Program-made: the position numbers and the translations under genes
Origin: Cytophaga hutchinsonii ATCC 33406
Lineage (GTDB): Bacteria; Bacteroidota; Bacteroidia; Cytophagales; Cytophagaceae
Direction of reading: 5' to 3'
DNA: 64,000 nt
Assembly: GCF_000014145.1 (NCBI RefSeq)
Contig: NC_008255.1
Location: 3,860,001-3,924,000 of the forward strand
Notes under the pieces: model-generated
What the model was told of the DNA's origin: nothing
The model's database searches: none
Seen by the model: the letters and a program-made list of their open reading frames with translations, nothing else
In this document: one piece after another, positions 18,748 to 28,146 of the stretch
How positions within the stretch are numbered: the first letter of the stretch is position 1
How the letters are laid out: each line of letters starts with the position of its first letter

Positions 18748-19627
18748 GGTAAATGAATTTTTAACATATTTATCTTTCGAAAAGAGGTATTCCAAACATA
18801 CCACGGTCTCTTACAAAAACGACCTTTCGAATCTCTCTGATTATCTTCTTATTACATACGAACTTTCTACTCCTGAGCATGCTAATTATCCCATGCTTCG
18901 CAGTTGGATTGTTACACTTGTGGATCAGGAACTTGAACCTAAATCTATAAACAGGAAAATTGCCTGTCTTAGATCTTATTATCATTTTTTACAGAAAAAA
19001 GAATTCATCACAAAAGACCCTACCTTAAAAATACGCGCACTTAAAGTTAAAAAATCATTGCCTGTTTTTGTAGCAGAAGAAAATATTACTGACCTGTTAG
19101 ATAAATTTGAATTTGCAGATTCGTTTGAAGGCCTGCGTGATAAACTTGTGCTCGAATTGTTGTATGGCACTGGTATCCGGCTCTCTGAACTTATTGGTTT
19201 AAAAAATGCAGATGTCAATATGTTTCAAAAGACAATTAAAGTATTGGGTAAAGGAAATAAAGAACGAATCATTCCTATTCACGATACATTTATAACACTG
19301 GCAAAAGCATATACTATAAAAAAGAAATCCGAATCATTTAGTAACAATACCGAATTTTTTGTCGTTACTAATAACGGGGAGCAAGTATATCCAATGTTCA
19401 TTTATAGATTAGTGCGCATGTATCTGGACCAGGTAACAACCGTAGATAAAAGAAGCCCACATGTCTTGCGTCACACATTTGCTACTCACCTTTTAAACAA
19501 GGGAGCAGATTTAAATGCAATCAAAGATTTGTTAGGCCATACAAGTCTTGCGGCTACGCAGGTTTACACGCATAATAGCATTGATAAATTAAAAGCAATA
19601 TTTGATCAAGCCCACCCTAAATCTTAG
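18746..19627 (+). CDS. tyrosine recombinase XerC/XerD-type
   Basis: A 293-residue site-specific recombinase, probably a chromosome-dimer-resolving Xer protein. The SAM-like N-terminal domain covers residues 1-90. The catalytic set is visible: R145 in GTGIRLSEL, the HVLRHTFATHLL histidine/arginine box, and LGHTSLAATQVYTH with the nucleophilic tyrosine near residue 275. It sits between rpsU and hpf, a common position for xer genes in Bacteroidetes, so it is housekeeping and not a mobile-element integrase. The start codon lies inside a strong hairpin. Confidence 0.92.
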   Translation: MVNEFLTYLSFEKRYSKHTTVSYKNDLSNLSDYLLITYELSTPEHANYPMLRSWIVTLVDQELEPKSINRKIACLRSYYHFLQKKEFITKDPTLKIRALKVKKSLPVFVAEENITDLLDKFEFADSFEGLRDKLVLELLYGTGIRLSELIGLKNADVNMFQKTIKVLGKGNKERIIPIHDTFITLAKAYTIKKKSESFSNNTEFFVVTNNGEQVYPMFIYRLVRMYLDQVTTVDKRSPHVLRHTFATHLLNKGADLNAIKDLLGHTSLAATQVYTHNSIDKLKAIFDQAHPKS

Positions 19628-19653
19628 TATTAACCATTTAAACTTTTAGAATT

Positions 19654-19953
19654 ATGAAACTGCAGGTACAATCCATCCATTTTGATGCTGATGTGAAATT
19701 ATTAGATTTCCTTCAAAAAAAATTAGACAAACTAGAGACATTCAATGATTCGATTATTGATGGAGAAGTATTCTTAAAACTCGACACCAACGATTCTAAA
19801 GGAAATAAGGTCGTAAATATAAAATTGAATCTGCCCGGTAATTCAATTGTTGTGAAAGAACAACGCAGTACATTCGAAGAGGCGATTGATGTTTCGTATG
19901 ATATACTGAAAAACCAGCTCTCTAAACTAAAAGAAAAATCGCTTAGTCATTAA
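19654..19953 (+). CDS. hpf: ribosome hibernation-promoting factor (HPF/RaiA family)
   Basis: A 99-residue protein of the short HPF/YfiA type. It starts MKLQVQSIHFDADVKLLDFLQKKL, and contains VNIKLNLPGNSIVVKE and FEEAIDVSYDILKNQL, the beta-strand and helix pattern of this family. It binds the 30S decoding region and inactivates ribosomes in stationary phase. It follows xerC by 26 bases and ends at a strong terminator, which closes the rpsU-xerC-hpf unit. Confidence 0.92.
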   Translation: MKLQVQSIHFDADVKLLDFLQKKLDKLETFNDSIIDGEVFLKLDTNDSKGNKVVNIKLNLPGNSIVVKEQRSTFEEAIDVSYDILKNQLSKLKEKSLSH

Positions 19954-19955
19954 AT

Positions 19956-19988
19956 AAAAAAACCTTCCCCGTTAGGAAGGTTTTTTTA
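19956..19988. terminator. bidirectional terminator between hpf and metK
   Basis: An A-run leads into AACCTTCC / GGAAGGTT arms (19961-19968 and 19975-19982), then a T-run. The flanking A and T runs extend the stem. It lies between convergent genes and can serve both. Confidence 0.88.
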
Positions 19989-20003
19989 TTTAATGTGTTT
20001 GTA

Positions 20004-21263
20004 TTATTTAATACCAAACGCTTTTCTTACTTTATCTACATAGTCTAATTTTTCCCATGTAAACAATTCGACTTTTTTCTTAATTATTTTTCCATCATTG
20101 CTCTTGAATGATTTTGTTACCGTCTCCGGTTTACGTCCCATGTGGCCATATGCAGCTGTTTCGCTGTAAATCGGGTTGCGAAGCTGCAGACGTTGTTCGA
20201 TAGCGTAAGGGCGCATATCAAACAGTTTCTCAACGATCTTAGCAATCTCACCATCGTTCTTTTTAACCTTAGCTGTACCATATGTATTTACATAAATACC
20301 CATTGGTTTAGCAACACCGATTGCGTAAGATACCTGTACCAATACTTCGTCACACAAACCCGCTGCAACTAAATTTTTAGCAATGTGTCTTGTAGCATAC
20401 GCTGCAGAACGGTCAACTTTTGATGGATCTTTACCTGAAAAAGCGCCACCACCATGTGCACCTTTACCACCGTATGTATCTACAATAATCTTTCTGCCAG
20501 TTAAACCTGTGTCGCCGTGCGGACCACCGATTACAAATTTACCTGTAGGATTGATATGATATTTGATTTTTGTTTTTCCATCAAAGAATTTTTTATACTT
20601 CGGATATTTAGAAACGATGCGCGGAATAAGAATTGAAACAATATCTTTTTCGATTTTCTTATGCATTTTTTCTTCTGTATCGAAATCATCATGCTGTGTA
20701 GAAAGTACGATTGCATCAATACGAACCGGGCGGTTGTTATCATCATACTCAAGTGTTACCTGAGATTTTGCATCCGGACGAAGGTATTTGATTTGCTTGC
20801 CTTCACGACGAAGTGCCGCAAGTTCGATTAATAGTTTATGTGCAAGATCAAGTGCCAATGGCATATAATCATTTGTTTCGTTAGTTGCATAACCAAACAT
20901 CATACCCTGATCACCTGCGCCTTGTTCTTCTTTTTTCTTACGGTCAACACCCTGATTGATATCTGCAGATTGCTCATGAATAGCAGAGAAGATACCGCAG
21001 GAGTTTGCTTCAAACATATACTCGGATTTTGTGTATCCGATTTTACGGATTACTTCACGTGCAATTTCCTGCACATCCAAATATGCCTTTGATTTAACTT
21101 CACCAGCCAATACAACCTGACCTGTAGTTACTAATGTTTCACAAGCTACTTTTGCATTGGGATCAAATGCTAAAAAGTGATCAATAAGAGCATCTGATAT
21201 TTGATCTGCTACTTTATCCGGGTGACCTTCAGAAACAGATTCTGATGTAAATAAATAAGGCAT
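20004..21263 (-). CDS. metK: S-adenosylmethionine synthetase
   Basis: A 419-residue enzyme forming SAM from methionine and ATP. It starts [25 protein letters not shown], contains [15 protein letters not shown] (about 120-134), [20 protein letters not shown] and [19 protein letters not shown], all standard MetK motifs. Slightly longer than E. coli MetK (384) because of an insertion around residues 105-115 and 195-215. No SAM riboswitch is visible: the leader is only about 40 bases. Confidence 0.97.
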   Translation of the reverse strand: MPYLFTSESVSEGHPDKVADQISDALIDHFLAFDPNAKVACETLVTTGQVVLAGEVKSKAYLDVQEIAREVIRKIGYTKSEYMFEANSCGIFSAIHEQSADINQGVDRKKKEEQGAGDQGMMFGYATNETNDYMPLALDLAHKLLIELAALRREGKQIKYLRPDAKSQVTLEYDDNNRPVRIDAIVLSTQHDDFDTEEKMHKKIEKDIVSILIPRIVSKYPKYKKFFDGKTKIKYHINPTGKFVIGGPHGDTGLTGRKIIVDTYGGKGAHGGGAFSGKDPSKVDRSAAYATRHIAKNLVAAGLCDEVLVQVSYAIGVAKPMGIYVNTYGTAKVKKNDGEIAKIVEKLFDMRPYAIEQRLQLRNPIYSETAAYGHMGRKPETVTKSFKSNDGKIIKKKVELFTWEKLDYVDKVRKAFGIK

Positions 21264-21307
21264 ATATTATATGTATTTTTTGATTCTTTTGTATTTGTAC
21301 AATTGCT

Positions 21308-21315
21308 CAAAAATA
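21308..21315 (-). promoter_or_regulatory. candidate -7 box of the metK promoter
   Basis: The minus strand reads TATTTTTG, an exact TAnnTTTG box, 45 bases before the metK ATG. No TTG lies at the right distance upstream, so the match is partial. Confidence 0.4.
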
Positions 21316-21346
21316 CGGTAAAAGTTTATATTTCAGAAATATTTTT

Positions 21347-22066
21347 TTACACTGCCAAAAAGCCGAACATGGTTGGCCGCTTTCCCAATTCAATCTCTCC
21401 TTTTTTCCATAGAAAAACAGGCTTTGTGATTATCTGTTCCGTACCACCGGTCAGGTCCGCAGAGATTGTGAGCAGGGTACTTTTATCGCATACATCAATT
21501 AAATCATCCAGCATTTTATCATTCCGGTAAGGGGTTTCAATGAAAAGCTGTGTCTGCTTTGCTGCTTTGCTTATCCGTTCCAGTTCTTTGATTCTTTTTT
21601 TACGTTCCTGTCTGTCAATCGGCAGATAACCGTTGAAAGCAAATGATTGTCCGTTAAGGCCGGATGCCATGATTGCCAGCAATATGGATGAAGGCCCGGG
21701 AAGTGGTACTACTTTTATTCCATTCTTATGCGCCCAAGCTACCAGTAAAGAGCCAGGGTCGGCAATGCCAGGGCAGCCTGCATCGCTGATAATACCTACT
21801 TCTGCAGGTTCTGCAATCTGACTGATCTGTTCTTTCAGCTGCTGATCGGTTGTAGCCTTTGTTAATTCATATAATGTATATTCTTCAACAGAAACTTTAC
21901 CCCGTAGTAACTTGCCTATAAAGCGCCTGGTTGTGCGCGCATCTTCACAAAAAATAATGCGTACAGATAATAATTTTTCTTTAACAATTTCAGGAATGTA
22001 TGCTTCTGCTGTACCATCAGCCAATTCGTTTGGAATAAGATATACCGTTTTGATTTTTGAATGCAT
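21347..22066 (-). CDS. RsmI-like SAM methyltransferase paralogue
   Basis: A 239-residue protein of the tetrapyrrole-methylase fold. It keeps EDARTTRRFIGKLLRG and SDAGCPGIADPGSLLV, which match the corresponding motifs of rsmI at 8787, but the start (VYLIPNELADG) differs from the PTPIGN of RsmI. Proteins of this kind are widespread in Bacteroidetes beside true RsmI; the target is not known to me. It lies upstream of metK on the same strand with an 83-base gap, which links SAM use with SAM synthesis only by position. Confidence 0.85.
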   Translation of the reverse strand: MHSKIKTVYLIPNELADGTAEAYIPEIVKEKLLSVRIIFCEDARTTRRFIGKLLRGKVSVEEYTLYELTKATTDQQLKEQISQIAEPAEVGIISDAGCPGIADPGSLLVAWAHKNGIKVVPLPGPSSILLAIMASGLNGQSFAFNGYLPIDRQERKKRIKELERISKAAKQTQLFIETPYRNDKMLDDLIDVCDKSTLLTISADLTGGTEQIITKPVFLWKKGEIELGKRPTMFGFLAV

Positions 22067-22112
22067 GACTGAGATATGGCTTTAAATAACGGAAGGATAC
22101 AACAAAACAGAT

Positions 22113-22877
22113 TTAGTTTTCAATAAAATTTTCTATCAGTTGTATTACTTCTTTTGGTTTTTCTGCATGCACAAAATGGCTTGCACCCTGTACTGTTTCT
22201 AACGTATACTGTGTGAAATGTTTTTCTATCACAGCCTTGTCTTTATCTTCAATGTAACCGCTTTCACTTCCTCTTATGAAAAGCGTAGGCGTATCAATAT
22301 GTGCCTCCTCAGGTAAAGGTTCTCCTATATTATCAATTTGTTCTTCAATAACCGGCAGATTGATGCGCCACTGAAACTTCCCTTCACTGGATCGATACAG
22401 GCTTTTCAATAAAAACATCCGAACCCCTATATCGCCTACAAAATTGCTTAAGATCGCATCTGCTTCGTTTCTTGTTTGAAGTGTTTCAAGATTAATAGCA
22501 TTCAATCCGGCTAAAATATCCTGATGATGTCTTCCATAAAAACGGGGAGAAATATCTACAACAATCAGTTTTTCTGCAACGCCTTTATATTCTGCTGCGA
22601 ACCGCATAATCGTTTTACCACCCATAGAATGTCCGATCAGCACTGGTTTTTCAATGTTATGATCGTCCAGAAATTGTTTCAGGTCTGCCGCCATCGCCTG
22701 GTAGGTATGCACATTCTCATGCGGAGACTGACCGTGGTTTCTGGCATCCAGTACATATACGTTATATTTCAATGCAAGCTCTTTTGTAACCGTCATCCAG
22801 TTATCGGATGAGCCAAACAATCCGTGAAGAATTACTAATGGCTTGCCTTCTCCGGTTTCTCTGTAAAATAATTTCAT
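22113..22877 (-). CDS. alpha/beta hydrolase (YbfF-like)
   Basis: A 254-residue cytoplasmic hydrolase. The oxyanion region is HGLFGSSDNW (residues 18-27), the nucleophile elbow is GHSMGG with S84, and the catalytic histidine is in GASHFVHAEKP near residue 238. The closest named family is the YbfF-type acyl-CoA esterase, but the substrate cannot be read from sequence. It follows pdxJ on the minus strand by 4 bases, so the two are co-transcribed. Confidence 0.85.
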   Translation of the reverse strand: MKLFYRETGEGKPLVILHGLFGSSDNWMTVTKELALKYNVYVLDARNHGQSPHENVHTYQAMAADLKQFLDDHNIEKPVLIGHSMGGKTIMRFAAEYKGVAEKLIVVDISPRFYGRHHQDILAGLNAINLETLQTRNEADAILSNFVGDIGVRMFLLKSLYRSSEGKFQWRINLPVIEEQIDNIGEPLPEEAHIDTPTLFIRGSESGYIEDKDKAVIEKHFTQYTLETVQGASHFVHAEKPKEVIQLIENFIEN

Positions 22878-22881
22878 TTCT

Positions 22882-23598
22882 TTACTTTTTTAATTCACGA
22901 AGATATAACTGTATCGTGTTTTCCAATCCATAGTATAGTGCGTCACAGATTAATGCATGCCCGATGGATACTTCATCTAAGAAAGGGATATTCTTTTTTA
23001 GATAATTTAGATTAAACAGATCCAGATCATGCCCTGCATTTATTCCCAATCCCAGTGATTTAGCCGCTGCAGCCGCTTCTATGTATTCTTTTATAGCTGC
23101 TTCTTTATTTGAATGAAACGAAGTGGCGTACGGTTCTGTATATAATTCAACACGGTCTGCTCCTGCCTTCGCGGCTCCTTCAACCATTGCCGTTACAGGA
23201 TCTACAAATACAGAAACACGGATGCCGGCTTTTTTAAAATTGCTGATGATTTCAGTAAGAAACGATTGGTGTGTAATAGTATCCCAGCCGGCATTTGATG
23301 TAATCGCATTAACTGCATCCGGAACAAGTGTTACCTGATCCGGTTTTATATTTTCCACCAGCGCAATAAATTCTCCTTCCGGATTTCCTTCAATGTTGAA
23401 TTCTGTTGTTACAATTTTTTTCAGATCATATGCATCCTGATAGCGGATATGACGCTCATCAGGTCTTGGATGAATAGTTATGCCTTCTGCGCCAAACCGT
23501 TCGCAATCCAGTGCTACTTTCAACAGATCCGGATTATTTCCGCCTCTGGCATTACGTATCGTAGCTATTTTATTAATATTTACACTTAATCGGGTCAT
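22882..23598 (-). CDS. pdxJ: pyridoxine 5'-phosphate synthase
   Basis: A 238-residue TIM-barrel enzyme that condenses 3-amino-1-hydroxyacetone phosphate and deoxyxylulose 5-phosphate in DXP-dependent vitamin B6 synthesis. Motifs include [19 protein letters not shown] at the start, [16 protein letters not shown] (about 36-51), FNIEGNP, and [13 protein letters not shown]. Kynureninase in this window needs its product PLP. It is divergent from yqeY. Confidence 0.95.
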   Translation of the reverse strand: MTRLSVNINKIATIRNARGGNNPDLLKVALDCERFGAEGITIHPRPDERHIRYQDAYDLKKIVTTEFNIEGNPEGEFIALVENIKPDQVTLVPDAVNAITSNAGWDTITHQSFLTEIISNFKKAGIRVSVFVDPVTAMVEGAAKAGADRVELYTEPYATSFHSNKEAAIKEYIEAAAAAKSLGLGINAGHDLDLFNLNYLKKNIPFLDEVSIGHALICDALYYGLENTIQLYLRELKK

Positions 23599-23602
23599 GT
23601 GC

Positions 23603-23632
23603 TTGTAGTCTGTGCTTCTATTTATATTTTTG
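23603..23632 (+). promoter_or_regulatory. promoter of yqeY-like gene
   Basis: TTG at 23603-23605, 19 bases, then TATTTTTG at 23625-23632 match the Bacteroidetes promoter. The start near 23639 gives a leader of about 25 bases. Confidence 0.65.
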
Positions 23633-23645
23633 TCTTACCAACATA

Positions 23646-23679
23646 CAAAAGTACAAAAGACCTATGAGTTTAAAAGCAA
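23646..23679 (-). promoter_or_regulatory. candidate promoter of pdxJ
   Basis: On the minus strand TTG (23679-23677), 23 bases, then TACTTTTG (23653-23646) fit the Bacteroidetes pattern at the upper spacing limit. The -33 box would lie inside the start of the divergent yqeY gene, so the two promoters are back to back. Confidence 0.45.
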
Positions 23680-24125
23680 CAATTGAATCAGAAATTAAAA
23701 AAGCCATGCTTGCACGTAATGCAGATGATTTAAGAGGATTAAGAGCTCTCAAGTCGATGATATTATTGGCTGAAACCGAAAAAGGTGCTACAGGCGGGGA
23801 TTTAACTACTGAACAGGAATCTAAAATATTAACGAAAGCATATAAACAGCGGAAAGAATCTGCTGAAATTTTCGCTCAACAAGGTAGAAAAGACTTAGAG
23901 GAAAAAGAATTACAGGAAATTGCTGTTATCGAACGTTTCCTTCCCAAACAATTATCTGCAGAAGAAGTTGAATCGGTTGTAAAAGAAATTGCTGCTAAAG
24001 TTGGTGCCAAAGGCCCTGCAGACATGGGTAAAGTGATGGGTGTTGCGTCAAAAGAATTAGCCGGTAAAGCAGAAGGTAAGGCTGTTTCAGAAGCAGTAAA
24101 AAAAGTATTGGCAACATTAGCATAA
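23664..24125 (+). CDS. GatB/YqeY domain protein
   Basis: A 153-residue protein of the YqeY family, similar to the C-terminal tRNA-recognition domain of GatB. It has the family start SLKATIESEIKKAMLARNADDLRGLRALK and the C-terminal GPADMGKVMGVASKELAGKAEGK block. Its cellular role is uncertain; it is widely conserved as a stand-alone protein. It is 7 bases upstream of cvpA and probably opens the envelope block. Confidence 0.92.
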   Translation: MSLKATIESEIKKAMLARNADDLRGLRALKSMILLAETEKGATGGDLTTEQESKILTKAYKQRKESAEIFAQQGRKDLEEKELQEIAVIERFLPKQLSAEEVESVVKEIAAKVGAKGPADMGKVMGVASKELAGKAEGKAVSEAVKKVLATLA

Positions 24126-24132
24126 TACGATA

Positions 24133-24651
24133 TTGGAAATAATTGATATTATCTTAATTCTGATTTTGGGCTATGGGGGCTACAAAGGTTATCAGACAGG
24201 TTTATTAATTCAGATTATTACATTTGTTGCTTTTGTTATTGCCATAATCGCTGCGTTTAATTTATGCCAGCAAGGCATCCTGAAACTGAAAGAGTGGTTT
24301 GATTTAGAAGAAAGTATATTACCGGTTGTAAGCTTTATCGCCATCTTTCTTGTTGTACTTATTTTAATTATTCTTCTTGGAAAATTCCTAACAACAGTGT
24401 TACATCAAACTCTGTTTGGAAGCCTGGACCAATATGCCGGTGCATTGGTCGGAATTCTGAAAGCAGCATTCGGGCTTGGCTGTTTGTTGTGGCTGCTTGA
24501 TAAATCCGGATTAAAAATTCCTGCAGAATACATTGATGAATCATTTGTATATACTTGGCTCACAGAATATTCGCCAAGTGTTATAAAACTTTTAGGTAAA
24601 ATAATTCCGTTGCAGGATATTATGGAAAAAGTAAAAGAATTAATTGATTAA
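24133..24651 (+). CDS. CvpA-family membrane protein
   Basis: A 172-residue integral membrane protein starting at TTG (24133): EIIDIILILILGYGGYKGYQTG is the usual CvpA opening, so TTG is the right start. Four hydrophobic segments lie at about residues 3-18, 25-45, 60-85 and 103-123. CvpA proteins are linked to envelope and colicin V phenotypes in other bacteria; the molecular function is unclear. Co-transcribed with the yqeY-like gene. Confidence 0.88.
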   Translation: MEIIDIILILILGYGGYKGYQTGLLIQIITFVAFVIAIIAAFNLCQQGILKLKEWFDLEESILPVVSFIAIFLVVLILIILLGKFLTTVLHQTLFGSLDQYAGALVGILKAAFGLGCLLWLLDKSGLKIPAEYIDESFVYTWLTEYSPSVIKLLGKIIPLQDIMEKVKELID

Positions 24652-24755
24652 AAAATATCCGCATCCGCATATTGTACCGCTTATTGAATATGGTATATTG
24701 AGAACTTTGTTTTAGATTGCACGTTAGTACTGGTACAATGCGTTTTGGTTGATTT

Positions 24756-25529
24756 ATGGAGTTGATTATTAAAAAAGAAGGTGACTTCAAGTTTGTTGAA
24801 GAAGGTGAAGGTGAAGTACTTCTTCTTCTGCACGGACTATTTGGTGCACTAAGCAATTGGGAAAAACTGGTTACCTATTTCAGTAAAAATTACCGGGTTA
24901 TTATTCCTATGTTGCCCATTTATGAAATGCCTATTAAATCAGCAGGTCTGGAGGGTTTGGTTTCTTTTGTAGAAAAATTCGTTGAATTTAAAAAGTTAAC
25001 GGATTTGAATCTGATTGGAAATTCACTTGGCGGCCATGTGGGTTTGTTGTATGCCTTGAAAAACCAATCGAAAATAAAAAGTCTGACCCTAACAGGCAGT
25101 TCTGGTTTATTTGAAAACGGAATGGGCGGATCATTTCCAAAACGCGGAAATTATTCTTACATTAAAGAACGTGTTGAGTATACCTTCTTTTATCCGGAAA
25201 CGGCAACAAAAGAACTGGTTGATGAAGTATATCAGATATGCAGCGATATCCCCAAATGCATGCGTATTATTGCTATTGCTAAATCGGCTCAAAGACATAA
25301 TATTGCCAGTGATCTGCATAAAATCAATAAACCTACGTTATTGATCTGGGGCTTGAATGATACCATTACCCCAGCTCTTGTAGCGCATGAATTTAATTTA
25401 CTGATTAAAAATTCTGAACTCTATTACATCGATAAATGCGGCCATGCCCCGATGATGGAGCAACCTGAAAAATTTAATTCTATCTTTGAACGTTTTATAA
25501 CCAAACACGCTACTGCCAATGTTAGCTGA
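24756..25529 (+). CDS. alpha/beta hydrolase
   Basis: A 257-residue hydrolase with HGLFGALSNW (residues 26-35), the nucleophile elbow GNSLGG (S90) and a terminal catalytic histidine in CGHAPMMEQPEKF near residue 240. The order fits C-C hydrolase or esterase types; the substrate is unknown. The N-terminal 20 residues are charged and carry no signal. Its end overlaps the CBS gene by 11 bases, so the two are translationally coupled. Confidence 0.85.
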   Translation: MELIIKKEGDFKFVEEGEGEVLLLLHGLFGALSNWEKLVTYFSKNYRVIIPMLPIYEMPIKSAGLEGLVSFVEKFVEFKKLTDLNLIGNSLGGHVGLLYALKNQSKIKSLTLTGSSGLFENGMGGSFPKRGNYSYIKERVEYTFFYPETATKELVDEVYQICSDIPKCMRIIAIAKSAQRHNIASDLHKINKPTLLIWGLNDTITPALVAHEFNLLIKNSELYYIDKCGHAPMMEQPEKFNSIFERFITKHATANVS

Positions 25530-26184
25530 AGAACTTATCAATCAAATGATACCCCCGCTAAAGTTGAATGACTCAAGTCAGACGGCTTTAAACTGGATGG
25601 AGGTATTTCATTTAACACAGCTTGCTGTGGTTGATGAGCTTATGTATAAAGGGATCATTGATGAAGATTCTATTTTAGAAAAAAACAATCCAAATTTACC
25701 CATATCTGATTATCGTTTAAGTTATCCGGATATTGCTATTAAAGCCGGTGCACATTATTACGATGTAATCAATCTTGCTACGCAAAATCACTTGGAACTT
25801 ATACCCGTTCTTGGCAATACCAATGAATACCTTGGTGTTATTTCTGTGAATGAAACATCTGCAGCCATTGCACAAATGTTTGCAAGCCAGGGTCCGGGAG
25901 GTATTCTGGTATTGGCAATGAAAGAGATTGACTATTCACTTGCCCAGATCTCCAGATTAATTGAGGCAAATGACACGAAAATTTTAAGCGTTTTTGTTAC
26001 GAATGATTCAAAAGAATCTGACTATTTAAAAGTAACCTTAAAGCTGAACAGAATAGATTTAACCCGGGTTATTGCTACACTTGAACGTTATGACTACCGC
26101 ATCATTGCTCAATTTCAGGAAACAGACGTTGAAAATACAGATAAAGATCGCCTAGATATGTTGTTCAAATATCTAAACATATAA
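25519..26184 (+). CDS. CBS-domain protein with C-terminal ACT-like region
   Basis: A 221-residue protein. Two CBS-type repeats occupy about residues 1-130 (LTQLAVVDELMYKGIIDEDSI and LIPVLGNTNEYLGVISVNET are the recognisable strands). The rest (ISRLIEANDTKILSVFVTN..., LKLNRIDLTRVIATLERYDYRI) looks like an ACT-type fold. CBS pairs usually bind adenosyl nucleotides. It is placed between a hydrolase and NAD kinase, an arrangement I recall from other Bacteroidetes; the ligand is not known. Confidence 0.8.
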   Translation: MLAEELINQMIPPLKLNDSSQTALNWMEVFHLTQLAVVDELMYKGIIDEDSILEKNNPNLPISDYRLSYPDIAIKAGAHYYDVINLATQNHLELIPVLGNTNEYLGVISVNETSAAIAQMFASQGPGGILVLAMKEIDYSLAQISRLIEANDTKILSVFVTNDSKESDYLKVTLKLNRIDLTRVIATLERYDYRIIAQFQETDVENTDKDRLDMLFKYLNI

Positions 26185-26194
26185 TGCTGTTTTT

Positions 26195-27073
26195 ATGATT
26201 TTTGCATTGCATGGCAGACCATTCAAAGAGGATAACATCCCTTATGTACAGCACTTGTTGTATTATCTTCAGAAAAAAGAAATACAGTTTCTGATCAATG
26301 AATCGTTTGTTGATTATTTGGTTCAATGCAACATTCTTCTGCCTTCTTTCTTTACTACATTTACAAACAAAACAGACCTGGGCAAACCAGACCTGATGCT
26401 CAGCATAGGCGGTGACGGAACGCTATTGGAATCGGCAACCTTTATCGGTGATCAGAATATTCCATTGGTTGGTATCAATACTGGGCGCCTGGGTTTTCTG
26501 GCAACAACACCACGTGAAGAACTGGAAGGCTCCGTAGATGAATTAATCTCCGGCTCCTATAAGCTTTCTGAAAGAACATTGATCAAACTCATTTCTGATG
26601 AGAAACTTTTCGGCGATTTAAATTTTGCCATGAATGAATTTGCCTTAACAAAAAGAGATTCTTCTTCTATGATCACGGTGCATACCTACATTGATGGTGA
26701 GTTTCTCAATTCGTACTGGGCGGATGGTTTATTAGTATCTACCCCAACAGGTTCTACGGGTTACTCATTAAGTTGCGGAGGGCCTTTAGTGCATCCCAAA
26801 ACAGAGAATTTCATTATAACACCAATAAGTCCCCATAACCTGAATGTACGGCCAATGATTGTGCCCGACAGTTGTCATATTTCTTTCGAAATTGAAGGCC
26901 GAAACCAAAATTTCCTTATTTCGTTAGATTCAAGAGCTGAAATTGTTTCTTCCAATATTAAATTATCCGTAAAAAAAGAGGACTTTAAGATTCAACTAGT
27001 AGAATTAAAAAACTATAACTATTACAAAACACTTCGAAGCAAACTAAATTGGGGATTGGATGCTCGAAATTAA
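26195..27073 (+). CDS. nadK: NAD kinase
   Basis: A 292-residue enzyme that phosphorylates NAD to NADP with ATP. It shows the GGDGTLLESATF motif (about residues 71-82), NTGRLGFL, and the substrate-binding GLLVSTPTGSTGYSLSCGGPLVHP block. Length and order are those of bacterial NadK. It lies 10 bases after the CBS gene. Functionally it follows on from the quinolinate pathway encoded near the left end of the window. Confidence 0.94.
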   Translation: MIFALHGRPFKEDNIPYVQHLLYYLQKKEIQFLINESFVDYLVQCNILLPSFFTTFTNKTDLGKPDLMLSIGGDGTLLESATFIGDQNIPLVGINTGRLGFLATTPREELEGSVDELISGSYKLSERTLIKLISDEKLFGDLNFAMNEFALTKRDSSSMITVHTYIDGEFLNSYWADGLLVSTPTGSTGYSLSCGGPLVHPKTENFIITPISPHNLNVRPMIVPDSCHISFEIEGRNQNFLISLDSRAEIVSSNIKLSVKKEDFKIQLVELKNYNYYKTLRSKLNWGLDARN

Positions 27074-27160
27074 TGCCTATTTGGAATAATAGTCTTATAT
27101 TGAGCATCTTTTGACAAAAAGTATGGCTGACCGTTTGTTCATAGTTCTATAAATTTAAAT

Positions 27161-28144
27161 ATGAAGCAATTTAAATTACTATTCTTCGTTATTTTTTTAG
27201 TGGGTATTAATGCTCATGCGCAGCAAGGCTTTAAAAAATACAGATATTACAGTATTGGCGGCTGTCTTAATGCCATGAATTATGTGGGGGAATTAGATCC
27301 GGGGCCGAGCTTTATAAGCCCGAGTATTAAATTCACACGGTATAATTTTGGCGTTACGGGTTTATACAGATGGAAGCCACGTGTTTCTTTAAGAGGAACA
27401 TTCTCCTACGGCAGAATTAAAGGAGATGATTCAGAAAGTGCAGATTACACCAACAAAAACGTTTATCGTTTATACCGCAATCTTTCTTTCAGAAATCAGA
27501 TATATGAATTCAAGTTTGACGTTGTAATTGATCTGTTTGAAAATTCAAGAAGATATACCAAACGACCTGACTATACGCCTTATATGTTTGTTGGTCTTGC
27601 GTATTTTCACCACAACCCTCAAGGCCAGACGCCCGATGGAGACTGGGTTAATCTGAAAGACTTACATACAGAAGGCCAGGGCTTACCCGGCGGACCAAAA
27701 AATTATTCCAGAAACCAGATTGCCTTACCTATTGGCGTTGGCTTTAGATATAAATTGGCAAAACAATGGGATTTGGCCTTTGATGTTGGCTGGAGATTTA
27801 CATTAACCGATTATCTGGATGATGTTGCCGGCGTTTATTACGACAAGCAGGCGCTTACCGATGCCTACGGCGATCAAAGCAGAATTATGTCGGACAGATC
27901 GTATGAGGCATATTCATCCAATGCTGAATTAGCAGCCAGTGCCGATAACCACTATTCGCCTACACTTACAGGCTATAACGGACATCCGATGAATCAAAAT
28001 GACGGATGGACAGGTATCAGTACGTACGGCCAGCAAGGCGGCCAGCGCGGAGATTTAAAAGGCAGAAGAGACGTATATATAATTACAGGCTTTCACTTAA
28101 CATATATCTTTCCAGGGAAAGTGGTTTGTCCAAAATTTAGATAA
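27161..28144 (+). CDS. PorG-like (DUF6089) outer-membrane beta-barrel
   Basis: A 327-residue protein with a signal peptide (residues 1-20, ending AHAQ). The mature part alternates amphipathic strands typical of an outer-membrane barrel: YYSIGGCLNAMNYVGELDP, VSLRGTFSYGRI, IGVGFRYKLAKQWDLAFDVGWRF, and ends YIFPGKVVCPKFR. It has the look of DUF6089, the family of the T9SS component PorG. In Porphyromonas porG also lies next to uppS, Omp85 and OmpH genes, as here, which supports the assignment. Confidence 0.75.
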   Translation: MKQFKLLFFVIFLVGINAHAQQGFKKYRYYSIGGCLNAMNYVGELDPGPSFISPSIKFTRYNFGVTGLYRWKPRVSLRGTFSYGRIKGDDSESADYTNKNVYRLYRNLSFRNQIYEFKFDVVIDLFENSRRYTKRPDYTPYMFVGLAYFHHNPQGQTPDGDWVNLKDLHTEGQGLPGGPKNYSRNQIALPIGVGFRYKLAKQWDLAFDVGWRFTLTDYLDDVAGVYYDKQALTDAYGDQSRIMSDRSYEAYSSNAELAASADNHYSPTLTGYNGHPMNQNDGWTGISTYGQQGGQRGDLKGRRDVYIITGFHLTYIFPGKVVCPKFR

Positions 28145-28146
28145 AA

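Noticed and set aside
18746-19627. The tyrosine recombinase as integrase of a mobile element
   Set aside because: It lies in a housekeeping context (rpsU, hpf), has XerC/D length and motifs, and no attachment repeats or foreign genes flank it.
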